This document shows positions 1 through 7,471 of a DNA stretch of 64,000 bases, one piece after another; position 1 is the stretch's first letter; each line of letters opens with the position of its first letter. The DNA lies in assembly GCA_035995025.1 (NCBI GenBank), contig DASYKY010000054.1, forward strand, positions 17,740-81,739. The letters run 5' to 3'. Position numbers and translations under genes: made by a program. This stretch comes from Actinophytocola sp035995025. Lineage in GTDB: Bacteria; Actinomycetota; Actinomycetes; Mycobacteriales; Pseudonocardiaceae. Under the pieces are notes generated by a model. That model saw nothing but the letters and a program-made list of their open reading frames with translations. It was not told the origin of the DNA and did no database searches.

Positions 1-563
1 ATCGAACGAACTCCTGCCACGACGCGCTCGGCGAGGGCGTGGCAGGCGGCCAGGTCGTCACCGCGCTCGGCGGCCGCGCCGACGATCTTCTCCAGCATCA
101 CGGTGCCGCCCACGCCGCGGCGGCCCGCGGTGTAGAGGGAGTCCTTCACGGCCACGTCGTCGTCGATCACGATCGTGCGCACGTCGACGTCCTCGGCGGC
201 CGCGAGCTCGGCGGCGGTCTCGAAGTTGAGGATGTCGCCGGTGTAGTTCTTCACGATCAGCAGCACCCCGGCGCCGCCGTCGGTCCTCTCGATGGCGGCC
301 TGCATCTGGTCGGGTGTCGGGGAGGTGAACACGGCGCCGGGACAGGCGGCGCTGAGCATGCCGAGCCCGACGAAGCCGCCGTGCATGGGCTCGTGCCCGG
401 CCCCGCCACCGGAGACGACGGCCACCTTCCCCCGCACGGGCGCATCGGCCCGCACCACCACCGCCGGATCGGGCACGACCGTGATCAGATCGGAATGAGC
501 AAGCTCCAGGCCACGCAGGGATTCGGCAACCACGTTCGACGGGTCGTTGATGATCTTCTTCAT
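1..563 (-). CDS. dhaK: Dihydroxyacetone kinase subunit DhaK, 5' part only (cut by window edge)
   Basis: The visible 187 residues are the N-terminal part of the dihydroxyacetone-binding kinase subunit. The start is ATG at 563, giving MKKIINDPSN, which is typical of DhaK. The signature SGGGAGHEPMHGGFVG lies at residues 51-65 and KNYTGD at 105-110; both belong to the substrate-binding fold. The histidine that binds dihydroxyacetone covalently would lie beyond the edge. In the family, DhaK works with DhaL and either ATP or a PTS-derived DhaM to phosphorylate dihydroxyacetone in the cytosol. The partner genes would lie off the left end. The gene diverges from the sheath-like gene across a 154-bp spacer. 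The family assignment is secure; whether the enzyme is ATP- or PTS-dependent cannot be seen. Confidence 0.95.
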   Translation of the reverse strand, partial: MKKIINDPSNVVAESLRGLELAHSDLITVVPDPAVVVRADAPVRGKVAVVSGGGAGHEPMHGGFVGLGMLSAACPGAVFTSPTPDQMQAAIERTDGGAGVLLIVKNYTGDILNFETAAELAAAEDVDVRTIVIDDDVAVKDSLYTAGRRGVGGTVMLEKIVGAAAERGDDLAACHALAERVVAGVRS

Positions 564-717
564 CGGGGCCTCCAGCCGGGATCGACGCAGATCCACTGTC
601 GATTACTACCCCAGCCGGGCCCGCGGCGAAAGGTGATCACTCTGGGGGTGCGTCACGCTGCGCACCGCACCCGGTGGCGGGCACGAGCTTGATCGGCGCA
701 TCCGCGACAATGCGGGG

Positions 718-1827
718 GTGGCGGAGAACGGAACCGGGCGAGCGCTCCGGGCGGTGTTCATCGGCCGGTTCGGGCATTGGCCGCGGCCCGAGCCGCTGCG
801 GGTCGAGAGTGCCTACGAGGCACGCAGCTTTCCCGGCACCGACCTGCTGTGGCGTTCGGTGCGTGGCTGGTTCGCGAACGGGGGCGGGCCGTGCGACGTC
901 GCGCCGCTCGGGGCCGGGGAGGATCCGCTGTTCGCGCTGGACGCGACGCTGCAGATGCTCGAGGACCACACCTACGACGTCGTCTGCTTTCCCGGGCTCG
1001 CCGACCACGTGCGGACCGCCGACGGCGTCGGCCTCGAGGAGTTCGGCGCCGCACAGCGCATGCTCGTCGAGGCCTGCATCGCCAACGGGGACCGGCTCGC
1101 GGTGCTCGATCCGCCGCCGGGGCTGACCCCGGAGCGGATGCGTGACTGGCGCGTCGACGTGCTCGGCGCGGACACCCCGCACGCGGTCCTCTACTACCCG
1201 TGGCTGCGCGTCGCCGACAGTGACAGGCCGGGCGACCAGCCGGGCGGCAAGCCGGGCGGCGGGCTCGCGTGGGTGCCGCCGTGCGGGCACGTGGCCGGCG
1301 CGTGGGCGCGGGTGACGCAGCAGAGCGGACCGCTCGGCGGGCACGGCAACCTCGAGCTGACCGACGTGATCGACGTGGCCACCAACGTGACCACGCTGGA
1401 GCAGGAGATGCTGACCCGGCTCAACGTCAACCTGTTACGGGCCATGCCGTCCTGGGGGGTGCGGACGTGGGGCGCCCGCACGCTGTCGATCAGCCCGTGG
1501 CTGTTCCAGATCCCGACCGCGCGGCTGCTTGCCGCGCTGAAGCCCGTCGTGCTGGAGCGGATCGCCGGCTACCCCGACGCGGACGACGTCGAGATGGTCG
1601 GGCAGATCGGCTCGGCGATCCGCGACGTCTCCGGCCTCGCCGACGACGCGTTCACCGTCCGGACGCTGAGCGCCGCCGACGATGCCGTGCGGATCGAGAT
1701 CGAGCTGCACCCGCGGGTGACGCTCGGCTACCCGCTGACGATCGTCATCGAGCTGCCGGCGGGTCGGTGGACGGTCCTGGAAACCGAACACTCGCTGGAC
1801 TTCCGGCCAGAAGATCTCCCAGAATGA
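718..1827 (+). CDS. Phage tail sheath-like protein (contractile injection system type)
   Basis: This 369-residue protein has the middle and C-terminal core of contractile tail sheaths. Near 92-165 it matches the sheath pattern ending in DRLAVLD and YYPWLRV. VPPCGHVAG at 186-194 and VRTWGARTLS at 248-257 are the two best-conserved sheath motifs. The last 40 residues end in a strand (YPLTIVIELP) that resembles the inter-subunit handshake strand. The GTG start at 718 is the first in frame; no strong ribosome site is visible. It is shorter than typical phage sheaths, so extra surface domains are missing. It converges on, and overlaps by 83 bp, the tail-protein-I-like gene of the baseplate operon. 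Sheath proteins contract to drive a tube through membranes, but no tube gene is in view, so function as a contractile device is inference. Confidence 0.8.
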   Translation: MAENGTGRALRAVFIGRFGHWPRPEPLRVESAYEARSFPGTDLLWRSVRGWFANGGGPCDVAPLGAGEDPLFALDATLQMLEDHTYDVVCFPGLADHVRTADGVGLEEFGAAQRMLVEACIANGDRLAVLDPPPGLTPERMRDWRVDVLGADTPHAVLYYPWLRVADSDRPGDQPGGKPGGGLAWVPPCGHVAGAWARVTQQSGPLGGHGNLELTDVIDVATNVTTLEQEMLTRLNVNLLRAMPSWGVRTWGARTLSISPWLFQIPTARLLAALKPVVLERIAGYPDADDVEMVGQIGSAIRDVSGLADDAFTVRTLSAADDAVRIEIELHPRVTLGYPLTIVIELPAGRWTVLETEHSLDFRPEDLPE

Positions 1828-2299
1828 GCCGCTCGAGCCGGGCCAGGTCCGCCGCGGACCACGCCTGCGCGATCGTGCCGTGCACGACGACCTCGATCCG
1901 CCGGGACATCTCGGCGGGCGGGGTCCAGCCGACCACCACGAACCCCGGGTCGACGATCTCCACCGACTGCACGTCCGCGCCGCCGAGCACCTCCACGAGC
2001 TGCCGGATCCCGCGTACGGTGCCGCGGTAGGTCAGCAGCTCCCCCGCCTCGCGCAGCAACGTGCGCCTGACCTCCGGGGCCGGCCAGCCCGGCGGCAGGT
2101 CCCAGCCGAGCCACACGCACAGCCAGTCGACCATCGCGTCCGGGGCGAGCGCCGGATGAGCCAGCACGTCCAGCTCCTCGATCGGCGTGGCCACCCCGTC
2201 GAGCAGGTCGTCGAACACGCCGACGAGCCGCATCAGCAGGTCGTCGTCCCACATCGCACGCGGCACGAGCGAGGCGATGCGCTCCACCCGGGTGGTCAC
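1745..2299 (-). CDS. Phage tail protein I-like (P2 gpI family) baseplate component
   Basis: This 184-residue protein resembles the gpI family that forms part of phage and injection-system baseplates. The body WDDDLLMRLVGVFDDLLDG, followed by a tryptophan-rich WLCVWLGWDLP stretch and an RGTVRGIRQLVEVLGG segment, is typical. I chose GTG at 2299 because AGGGGG sits just upstream and the conserved part begins soon after; a longer reading to 2350 adds only low-complexity residues. It is the last gene of the operon, 58 bp after the baseplate-J-like gene. Its 3' end overlaps the convergent sheath-like gene by 83 bp, so the two transcripts would be antisense at their ends. Other baseplate wedge proteins of similar size are the main alternative. 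Confidence 0.72.
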   Translation of the reverse strand: MTTRVERIASLVPRAMWDDDLLMRLVGVFDDLLDGVATPIEELDVLAHPALAPDAMVDWLCVWLGWDLPPGWPAPEVRRTLLREAGELLTYRGTVRGIRQLVEVLGGADVQSVEIVDPGFVVVGWTPPAEMSRRIEVVVHGTIAQAWSAADLARLERLILGDLLAGSPASVRFPGPSTDPPAAR

Positions 2300-2357
2300 G
2301 ACGCCCCCTCGCAGGCTCGGTCGCCCGCTGCTTGATGATTCGCTCCGCAAGCTCCGC

Positions 2358-4226
2358 TCATCGGGTCCGCACCACCGGCGGCGACGGCCAGCACAGCCCG
2401 TTCGGCTTGAGTTCCACCCGCTCGGTCTTCTCGCCCGCCTGGTCGGTCACCGGGTCCCACGGGTACAGGTTCACCTCGTCGACCAGCTCCACGCCGGGCA
2501 CGTCGAGCAGCACGCCGAACAGCTCGCCCGCGACGACCGGCCTGCCGAACGGCCAGCCCTGCCCGTCGCGGCCGCCGCGCACCGGGTGCAGGTAGGTGCG
2601 GATCGCGGTCGCGGCCCGCTCGTGCACCAGCTCGGCGGGCTCCTCGTCGTCCGCGCGGGTCAGCGTGGCGACCACGCGCACGCCCTGGTACTCCGGCGGC
2701 TCGACGACCAGCCGGACGCCGACCGCGCGCCGCTCGTCGAGGAACTCGACGACCTCGTCGAACACCGGGTCGCCGGGCAGCATCGAGGCGAAGCTCTCGT
2801 CGTCGCCGACGCCCTCCGGGTGCGGGACGACGACCACGCGGGCGACGCCGGGCTCGGCCAGGCAGCTGGCGCGGGCGACCCGCTGGCTCGCGAGCCCGGC
2901 CAGCCGCTCGAAGTCGTCCGCGGACACCGCGCGCCAGCCGGAGTGCAGCAGCGCCGGGGCCCGCATTCGGACGTCCTCGACCGCCTCGGCGTCCATCCCG
3001 CCGGTCGCCGGCCAGCGGTTGTGCACGCGGGCGACGTGCGCGATCGCCTCGCGCAGCACGACGATCGCGCCGGCCGCGACGTTGCCCGCCGCGCCGCCGC
3101 CGGTCAGGTAGTCGATGGTGATCTCGGCGTCCTCGGGCGGGATCGCGCCGTGCGTGCCGTCGCCGAAGAGCACCTCGCCGGTGTCCCGGTCCAGCTCGTA
3201 GTGCCGGTCGCCGGCGACGGAGCCGACGAGCGAGTCGACCGCCTTCCACTCGCTGCCGGCGACCCGCACCCGGTGCAGGTCGGGCAGCACGGGCGCGCGC
3301 CGGGTGCGCAGCCGCTGGCGCGGCCGGCCGTTGCCGACGCCGAGATCCTCGCCGGGCACCAAGCTGGCGTGCTGGACGTCGATGCTGACGCCGGCGCCGA
3401 GCGCGTCGTGCACGGTGATCGCGTACTCGATGCTCTTCTTGGCGGGCGCCGCGAGCACCGGGCGGACGCGCAGCTTGTGCCGGTCGCCGTCGGCGGCCCA
3501 GTCCGGGCCGGTGTCGACGAGCACGGCGGGCCGGTCCGCGGGCACGCTCTCGGCCTCGACGTCGCTCCAGCCGCCCTTGCTGGAGCACTGCCACTCCAGC
3601 GTCGCGCCCGCCGGCTCGACGTCCAGCTCGATGCGCACCAGCGAGTTCGGCCCGGCCTCGCCGAGCACGACCTCCACCCAGCTGCCCTCGGTCGCCCGGG
3701 CGGGCACGGTCGAGGTCGCCTTGCCGCCCTCGGTCTCGTCGGCGTCCTCCACCCAGCGCAGCGACACCGGCCGCGCGACGGCCTGCTCGACGGTCACGAA
3801 CTCCACCGGCCCGGCGTCGCCGGCCACCGTGGACACCGGCGTGCCGGCCGGGACCCGCACGGTCTGGCCGGGCGCGTCGAGCATGAAGTCGACCCGCGCG
3901 GTGGCCACCGACGCCGCGCGCCGGTGCACGCCAACCAGGTTCAGGAACTCCGAGTACAGCCGGTCCGGCACCTGGTTGAGCCGGTACACCAGCTGGTCGA
4001 CGAGGTAGGCGAAGATCTCGATCAGCGCCACGCCGGGGTCGCCAGGCTCGGTGCTCGTCCACTCCGGGCAGTACCGGTCGCGCAGCCGCAGGGCCGCCTC
4101 GACCAGGTCGGAGTACCGCCGGTCGTCCAGCGACGGCACCGGCAGCCGCGTCAGCCCCTCACCCGCCCCGTCACTGCCTCCGGTCACGTTCGCCGCCCCG
4201 TTCACGGCTGCGCTCACCGCGTCCAT
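2358..4226 (-). CDS. Baseplate assembly protein J-like
   Basis: This 622-residue protein belongs to the putative baseplate assembly (gpJ-like) family of contractile injection systems. Evidence includes the N-terminal DLVEAALRLRDRYCPEW region, the family's EPGDPGVALIEIFAYLVDQ pattern near residue 60, the GEVLFGDGTHGAIPP motif in the middle and the DFERLAGLASQRVARA stretch typical of baseplate J. The start is ATG at 4226, preceded by GGGAAGG. Its first 13 bases overlap the gp25-like gene, so the two are probably translated together. Such proteins join the sheath to the tail hub and wedges. Family assignment is firm; the particle it builds is unknown because the tube, spike and ATPase genes are not in the window. 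Confidence 0.85.
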   Translation of the reverse strand: MDAVSAAVNGAANVTGGSDGAGEGLTRLPVPSLDDRRYSDLVEAALRLRDRYCPEWTSTEPGDPGVALIEIFAYLVDQLVYRLNQVPDRLYSEFLNLVGVHRRAASVATARVDFMLDAPGQTVRVPAGTPVSTVAGDAGPVEFVTVEQAVARPVSLRWVEDADETEGGKATSTVPARATEGSWVEVVLGEAGPNSLVRIELDVEPAGATLEWQCSSKGGWSDVEAESVPADRPAVLVDTGPDWAADGDRHKLRVRPVLAAPAKKSIEYAITVHDALGAGVSIDVQHASLVPGEDLGVGNGRPRQRLRTRRAPVLPDLHRVRVAGSEWKAVDSLVGSVAGDRHYELDRDTGEVLFGDGTHGAIPPEDAEITIDYLTGGGAAGNVAAGAIVVLREAIAHVARVHNRWPATGGMDAEAVEDVRMRAPALLHSGWRAVSADDFERLAGLASQRVARASCLAEPGVARVVVVPHPEGVGDDESFASMLPGDPVFDEVVEFLDERRAVGVRLVVEPPEYQGVRVVATLTRADDEEPAELVHERAATAIRTYLHPVRGGRDGQGWPFGRPVVAGELFGVLLDVPGVELVDEVNLYPWDPVTDQAGEKTERVELKPNGLCWPSPPVVRTR

Positions 4227-4588
4227 TCGAACCTTCCCTCGAACCGGCCGTGCTCGCCGGTGGCCTTCAGCTGGTAGTCGATGCACACCCGCGCCCAGCC
4301 GAGCTGGCGGGCGTCCCACTGCTGGTCAAGGTCCTCGAAGTCGACGCCCAGCACCTCGATGCGGGGCTCGTGCTCGGCGACCAGCTCACGGATGCGGTCG
4401 GGCAGCTCCATGAGCGTCCACTCGAGCCGGACGCCGAAGTCGGGGCGCATCACCCGCTCCCCCGCGACCGTGCCGAGCAGCACGGCCAGCGCCGACTCGA
4501 CCGCGGGCGCGCCGGAGAGCACCACGAGCCGCCCGCCCATGTCGACGCGCAGCGGGAACGCCCACCCGCGGTCCGCGGACTCAGCCAT
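4214..4588 (-). CDS. GPW/gp25 family baseplate wedge protein
   Basis: This 124-residue protein is of normal length for the T4 gp25 family of baseplate wedge proteins with a lysozyme-like fold. The motif GERVMRPDFGVRLEW near residues 44-58 is the family hallmark, and the preceding VESALAVLLGT helix is typical. The ATG at 4588 follows GGGGAAG at a good distance; a GTG six bases upstream is possible. The first 8 bases overlap the end of the TIR-LysM gene, and the last 13 overlap the J-like gene. This tight packing indicates one operon. In known systems gp25 initiates sheath polymerisation on the baseplate. Confidence 0.88.
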   Translation of the reverse strand: MAESADRGWAFPLRVDMGGRLVVLSGAPAVESALAVLLGTVAGERVMRPDFGVRLEWTLMELPDRIRELVAEHEPRIEVLGVDFEDLDQQWDARQLGWARVCIDYQLKATGEHGRFEGRFEWTR

Positions 4589-5165
4589 GATCACTTCCCC
4601 GTGTCCGGATCGAGACGAGCGTGCCCGGTTCGAGCTCGGACACGTTCAACCCAGGATTCTCGTCGGCGATGAGCCGCCAGTGGGCGGGGTCGCCGAGATA
4701 CTGCGCGGCGAGCAGGTCGATCCGGTCGCCCCGGCGCACCCGGTGCACGACGAGCCGGTCGGCGGCGGCCTCGACCGCGGTCTGCCGCAGCGTCGTGACC
4801 AGCGCGCCCAGCCCGTCCTCGTACGGCCCCGTGAGGTCGACCGCGCGGGCGGCGTGCAGCCACGGCGGCAGCTCGCCGCGGGCCAGCAGCACCGGCACCA
4901 GCACCAGCCGCCCGTCGAGCTGGAGCATCTCGGCGACCTGCAGCTCGTGGCGCATCGCCGGGGAGTCGAGCGCGTGCGCGGCGAGGAGCACCGCGGCGTG
5001 GGTGCAGGCGCGCAGCCCGGCCTCGATCGCCTGCGGCCAGGTGGCGCCCGGGTCGGCGTCGCGCGACGCCTTCCAGGTCGGCACCCCGCGTCTCTCGAGG
5101 TCCTCGGACAGGCGGCGCGCGAGCGGTCCTTCGCTCTCGGTGCGGTGGCTGAGGAACACCCGCAC
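4581..5165 (-). CDS. TIR domain fused to LysM-like tail protein
   Basis: This 194-residue protein joins two domains that I do not recognise as usual partners. Residues 1-128 look like a bacterial TIR domain: MRVFLSHRTES at the start, RRLSEDLERRGVPTW as the first helix and second strand, then a strand AAVLLAAHALDS and a helix with MRHEL. Glu74 in that helix is a candidate for the NAD-cleaving glutamate of active TIRs. Residues 137-189 are a LysM-like module (HRVRRGDRIDLLAAQYLGDP, then WRLIADENP and LEPGTLVSI) of the kind that links tube and baseplate in phage tails. GTG at 5165 was chosen because GGAAGGAG lies five bases upstream and TIR proteins usually start here; a GTG at 5192 is possible. 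It leads the baseplate operon. Its role as a toxin, a sensor or a structural part is unknown. Confidence 0.8.
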   Translation of the reverse strand: MRVFLSHRTESEGPLARRLSEDLERRGVPTWKASRDADPGATWPQAIEAGLRACTHAAVLLAAHALDSPAMRHELQVAEMLQLDGRLVLVPVLLARGELPPWLHAARAVDLTGPYEDGLGALVTTLRQTAVEAAADRLVVHRVRRGDRIDLLAAQYLGDPAHWRLIADENPGLNVSELEPGTLVSIRTRGSDHG

Positions 5166-5180
5166 TGCGGCTCCTTCCCG

Positions 5181-5192
5181 GTGACCGGTCAC
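5181..5192. promoter_or_regulatory. Perfect 12-bp palindrome before the TIR-LysM gene
   Basis: GTGACCGGTCAC reads the same on both strands and lies just upstream of the GGAAGGAG ribosome site of the TIR-LysM gene. Its place in the leader suits an operator for the baseplate operon. Short GC-rich palindromes arise by chance in such DNA, so this is only a candidate. Confidence 0.3.
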
Positions 5193-5290
5193 GTCAAGAG
5201 GAGATCATGGCGTGTCCGACCCTGTTCAGGCGAGTGGCCGGTCGTGCGTTCTGCGTGATCAAGGCCCGTCAGCAGGTCGTTTACGCACGC

Positions 5291-5324
5291 GAAGACCTCC
5301 CGGCCACGCTGCCGGGAGGTCTTC
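5291..5324 (-). terminator. Strong hairpin terminator after the DUF4331 operon
   Basis: A perfect 14-bp stem (GAAGACCTCCCGGC and its complement) with a 6-base loop lies 13 bp after the stop of the 95-residue protein gene. It also insulates the next operon, the TIR-LysM/baseplate genes. It lacks a clear T tract, as is common in high-GC actinobacteria. Confidence 0.8.
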
Positions 5325-5336
5325 GCGCTGGTCGGG

Positions 5337-5624
5337 TCAGGTGAGGTCGTGCTGGGTGACCTGTCCGCCGTGGATGGTGACGGTGGCGTACGGCGTACCG
5401 TCGCCCCGCCAGACGGTGTAGTCGCCCGCCGCCACGCTCGGGAACACCGCCGTGTGGGCGACCCCGCCGGGGCCGCGGCGCGCGTGCACCACGTTGTGGC
5501 TGCGCGGGGTCGCCGCGTCCGTCCCGGGGCTGATCTCGATCTCCTGCTCGGCGAGCCCCGGGCCGGCCACGAGGACCAGCGCACCGACGTCGCCGCCGAT
5601 GTCGAGTACCAGGCTGTCCTGCAT
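5337..5624 (-). CDS. Small conserved-looking protein in DUF4331 operon, function unknown
   Basis: This 95-residue protein starts MQDSLVLDIGGDVGALVL and ends in a short beta-rich domain (GDYTVWRGDGTPYATVTIHGG). It has no signal peptide or membrane segment. The composition suggests an all-beta fold, with a core of alternating valine, threonine and glycine. The start at 5624 lies 17 bp after the DUF4331 stop, and GGAGGCACGAC precedes it. The strong hairpin at 5291-5324 ends the operon. I do not recognise the family. The context suggests it works with the Tat-exported protein and DUF4331 protein upstream. Confidence 0.7.
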   Translation of the reverse strand: MQDSLVLDIGGDVGALVLVAGPGLAEQEIEISPGTDAATPRSHNVVHARRGPGGVAHTAVFPSVAAGDYTVWRGDGTPYATVTIHGGQVTQHDLT

Positions 5625-5641
5625 CGCTGTCGTGCCTCCGT

Positions 5642-7036
5642 TCAGGCGGCCGGGTTGGTGAAGCCGTCGTGTGGCGTGCCGAGGTAGGGGAACCGGTTCA
5701 GGTACGGGATGTCCAGGTGGTCGGGCGTCACCCCGTCGTCCACCTGGGACGCCGCCGGGTCGGGCGTGTAGGTCTTGTCCACCAGCGCGTACGTCGCGCC
5801 GGCGATCGCCCGCAGCTCGATCGCGACCACGTCGTCGGACACCCGGCGGCCGTTCGGGAAGCCGGCGAGGTCGCCGCCGAGCAGCCCGAAGATGGACGGC
5901 TGGGCCGACGGCGGGATGGCCGTGTTGAGCCGCATCAGGTCGGCCTGGGTCTTGCCGGTGAAGTTCTGGAAACCCTCGATCAGGCCGCCCGGGATGCCGG
6001 TGAGCAGGATGGCCAGCAGGTCCGCGCGGGGCTTGCCGGACTTGTTGAGCACGTCCAGATTCGGGAAGACGCCGGGGAACAGGCCCGGCAGCAGCTGCGC
6101 GACCTCGGGCTTGGCCACGTGCTTCGCGAACTGGCTGTCGTCCTTCGGCTTCTGGGTGTTCCAGAAGTCCTTGCGCCCCATGGGCACGATGACCTCGTTG
6201 AACAGCGGCATCGCGAGCCGCGAGACCTGCCGGTACGGGCCGGTGCTCCACGTGTTGTTGAGCTCGGAGTCGAGCATCCGCACGCGCTGGCGGCTCGCCG
6301 TGGTCCACACGCCGATCGTGGCGCGCGGGTCCTTGACGTCCTTGCCGTGCCAGCCGTCCCTGGTCAGGTCCGAGATCGGCACCTGCAGCGCGATCGTGTG
6401 CACGTTGAGGTTCTTCGTGGCGTTGACGCCGTTGCCGGACTGCGGGAACTTGGTCAGCCCGAAGTGCGCGTGCGCGTCGGCGAACGGGCGCGGGTCGAGC
6501 AGGTCGAAGATCGCGCCGAGGTCCACGTAGAAGCCCTCGGCGCGCTGCCCGGCGAAGACCCGGCGCTTGCCGCTGAGGTTGCGCACGGCGGCGGTGGCCA
6601 GCGCGTCGTAGTCCGGTGTGGACAGTGGGCCGATGTTGCACGGCGGGCAGGGCAGCCCGTCGCCGAGGACCTCCTCGCGGTCCTTCACGCGCCGGATCAC
6701 CTTGTAGAACTGCCGGCGGTTCCAGTTCGGCGAGTCGATCTTGAGGATCGGCCCGGTGTTGTAGAGGAAGGTGTTCGGGTTGCGCACCTGGGTGGTGAAC
6801 CGGAACTCGTAGCTGACGTCGGACTCGCCGTCGCCGTTGTTGTCGATGTGGATCGCGTAGCGCACGTCGTCGCCGAACTCGTAGAAGTTCGGGCCACCGG
6901 CAGGCGACTGCAATGGCACGTAGTTCGCGATCAGGGTCACCGTGTCCGGCTTGTCGGGGCTGACGAACGCGTAGACGTCGGTGGAGTCGGCGACCGGGTC
7001 CTTCGAGATCTCGGGGGCTTCGCGGTGTGAGGACAT
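5642..7036 (-). CDS. DUF4331 family protein
   Basis: This 464-residue protein opens with MSSHREAPEISKDPVADSTDVYAFVSPD, the diagnostic start of the DUF4331 family (SHREAP followed by D..DVYAF). It also has the family patterns FGDDVRYAIHIDNNGDGE and TIGVWTTASR. The length fits full-size members. No signal peptide is visible. Members are found in many bacteria; their biochemical role is not established as far as I know. The start ATG at 7036 lies 4 bp after the stop of the small Tat-type protein gene, with GAGGGGCGG upstream, so the three genes from 7349 to 5337 form one operon. Confidence 0.92.
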   Translation of the reverse strand: MSSHREAPEISKDPVADSTDVYAFVSPDKPDTVTLIANYVPLQSPAGGPNFYEFGDDVRYAIHIDNNGDGESDVSYEFRFTTQVRNPNTFLYNTGPILKIDSPNWNRRQFYKVIRRVKDREEVLGDGLPCPPCNIGPLSTPDYDALATAAVRNLSGKRRVFAGQRAEGFYVDLGAIFDLLDPRPFADAHAHFGLTKFPQSGNGVNATKNLNVHTIALQVPISDLTRDGWHGKDVKDPRATIGVWTTASRQRVRMLDSELNNTWSTGPYRQVSRLAMPLFNEVIVPMGRKDFWNTQKPKDDSQFAKHVAKPEVAQLLPGLFPGVFPNLDVLNKSGKPRADLLAILLTGIPGGLIEGFQNFTGKTQADLMRLNTAIPPSAQPSIFGLLGGDLAGFPNGRRVSDDVVAIELRAIAGATYALVDKTYTPDPAASQVDDGVTPDHLDIPYLNRFPYLGTPHDGFTNPAA

Positions 7037-7040
7037 GTCG

Positions 7041-7349
7041 TTACCGCCCCTCGATCTCGGCGACGGCGCGGGCGAGCCGGGAGGCGAACCCGCGGTCGGT
7101 CACCTGGGCGCGCTCGGTGCCGACGAACACGTCGAAGTGCCCGGCACCGGCGTCGCGCAGGTGGACCATGACGGGCTTGTCCGGGGCGGCGACCGGCTCG
7201 CCTGCCTCCGCATCGCCGCCCGCGAGCCGCGAGCTGACGATCGGGACCCCGGCCCCGACCACGACGCCGGCGGCTGCGACGCCGGCCCCGGTCAGGATCA
7301 CCTTGCGCCGGTTGAGCCCGGCGCTCTCGGGTTGGGTCTGGTGGGACAT
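7041..7349 (-). CDS. Small Tat-exported protein, function unknown
   Basis: This 102-residue protein has a twin-arginine-like signal: NRRKVILTGAG near residues 13-23, followed by a hydrophobic stretch AAAGVVVGAGVPIV. The mature part carries the patterns KPVMVHLRDAGAGHFDVFVG and ARAVAEIEG. I recall short actinobacterial proteins of this type with no known function. The ATG at 7349 has AAGGAGTTCTC directly upstream, a strong ribosome site. It is the first gene of the operon with DUF4331. Export by the Tat system suggests a folded or cofactor-bearing protein outside the membrane; this is inference from the signal alone. Confidence 0.75.
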   Translation of the reverse strand: MSHQTQPESAGLNRRKVILTGAGVAAAGVVVGAGVPIVSSRLAGGDAEAGEPVAAPDKPVMVHLRDAGAGHFDVFVGTERAQVTDRGFASRLARAVAEIEGR

Positions 7350-7425
7350 GAGAACTCCTTGCTGGACGGGGCGCACGTCGCCCTCCAGCACCCCATTCGG
7401 CGCACCCCGGCCCGTGGATTGCCGA

Positions 7426-7454
7426 TGCCGCACGTCAGTTTCCGGCGTGCGGCA
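7426..7454. terminator. Hairpin between MMPL gene and DUF4331 operon
   Basis: TGCCGCACG and its exact complement form a 9-bp stem around an 11-base loop, 18 bp after the stop of the MMPL gene. It probably ends MMPL transcription. No T tract is seen. Confidence 0.5.
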
Positions 7455-7471
7455 CCGGCATCCGGGTGAGC

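Noticed and set aside
718..5165. Prophage tail region
   Set aside because: No capsid, terminase, integrase, or replication genes are seen, and a TIR domain replaces typical tail genes. An injection-system island fits better.
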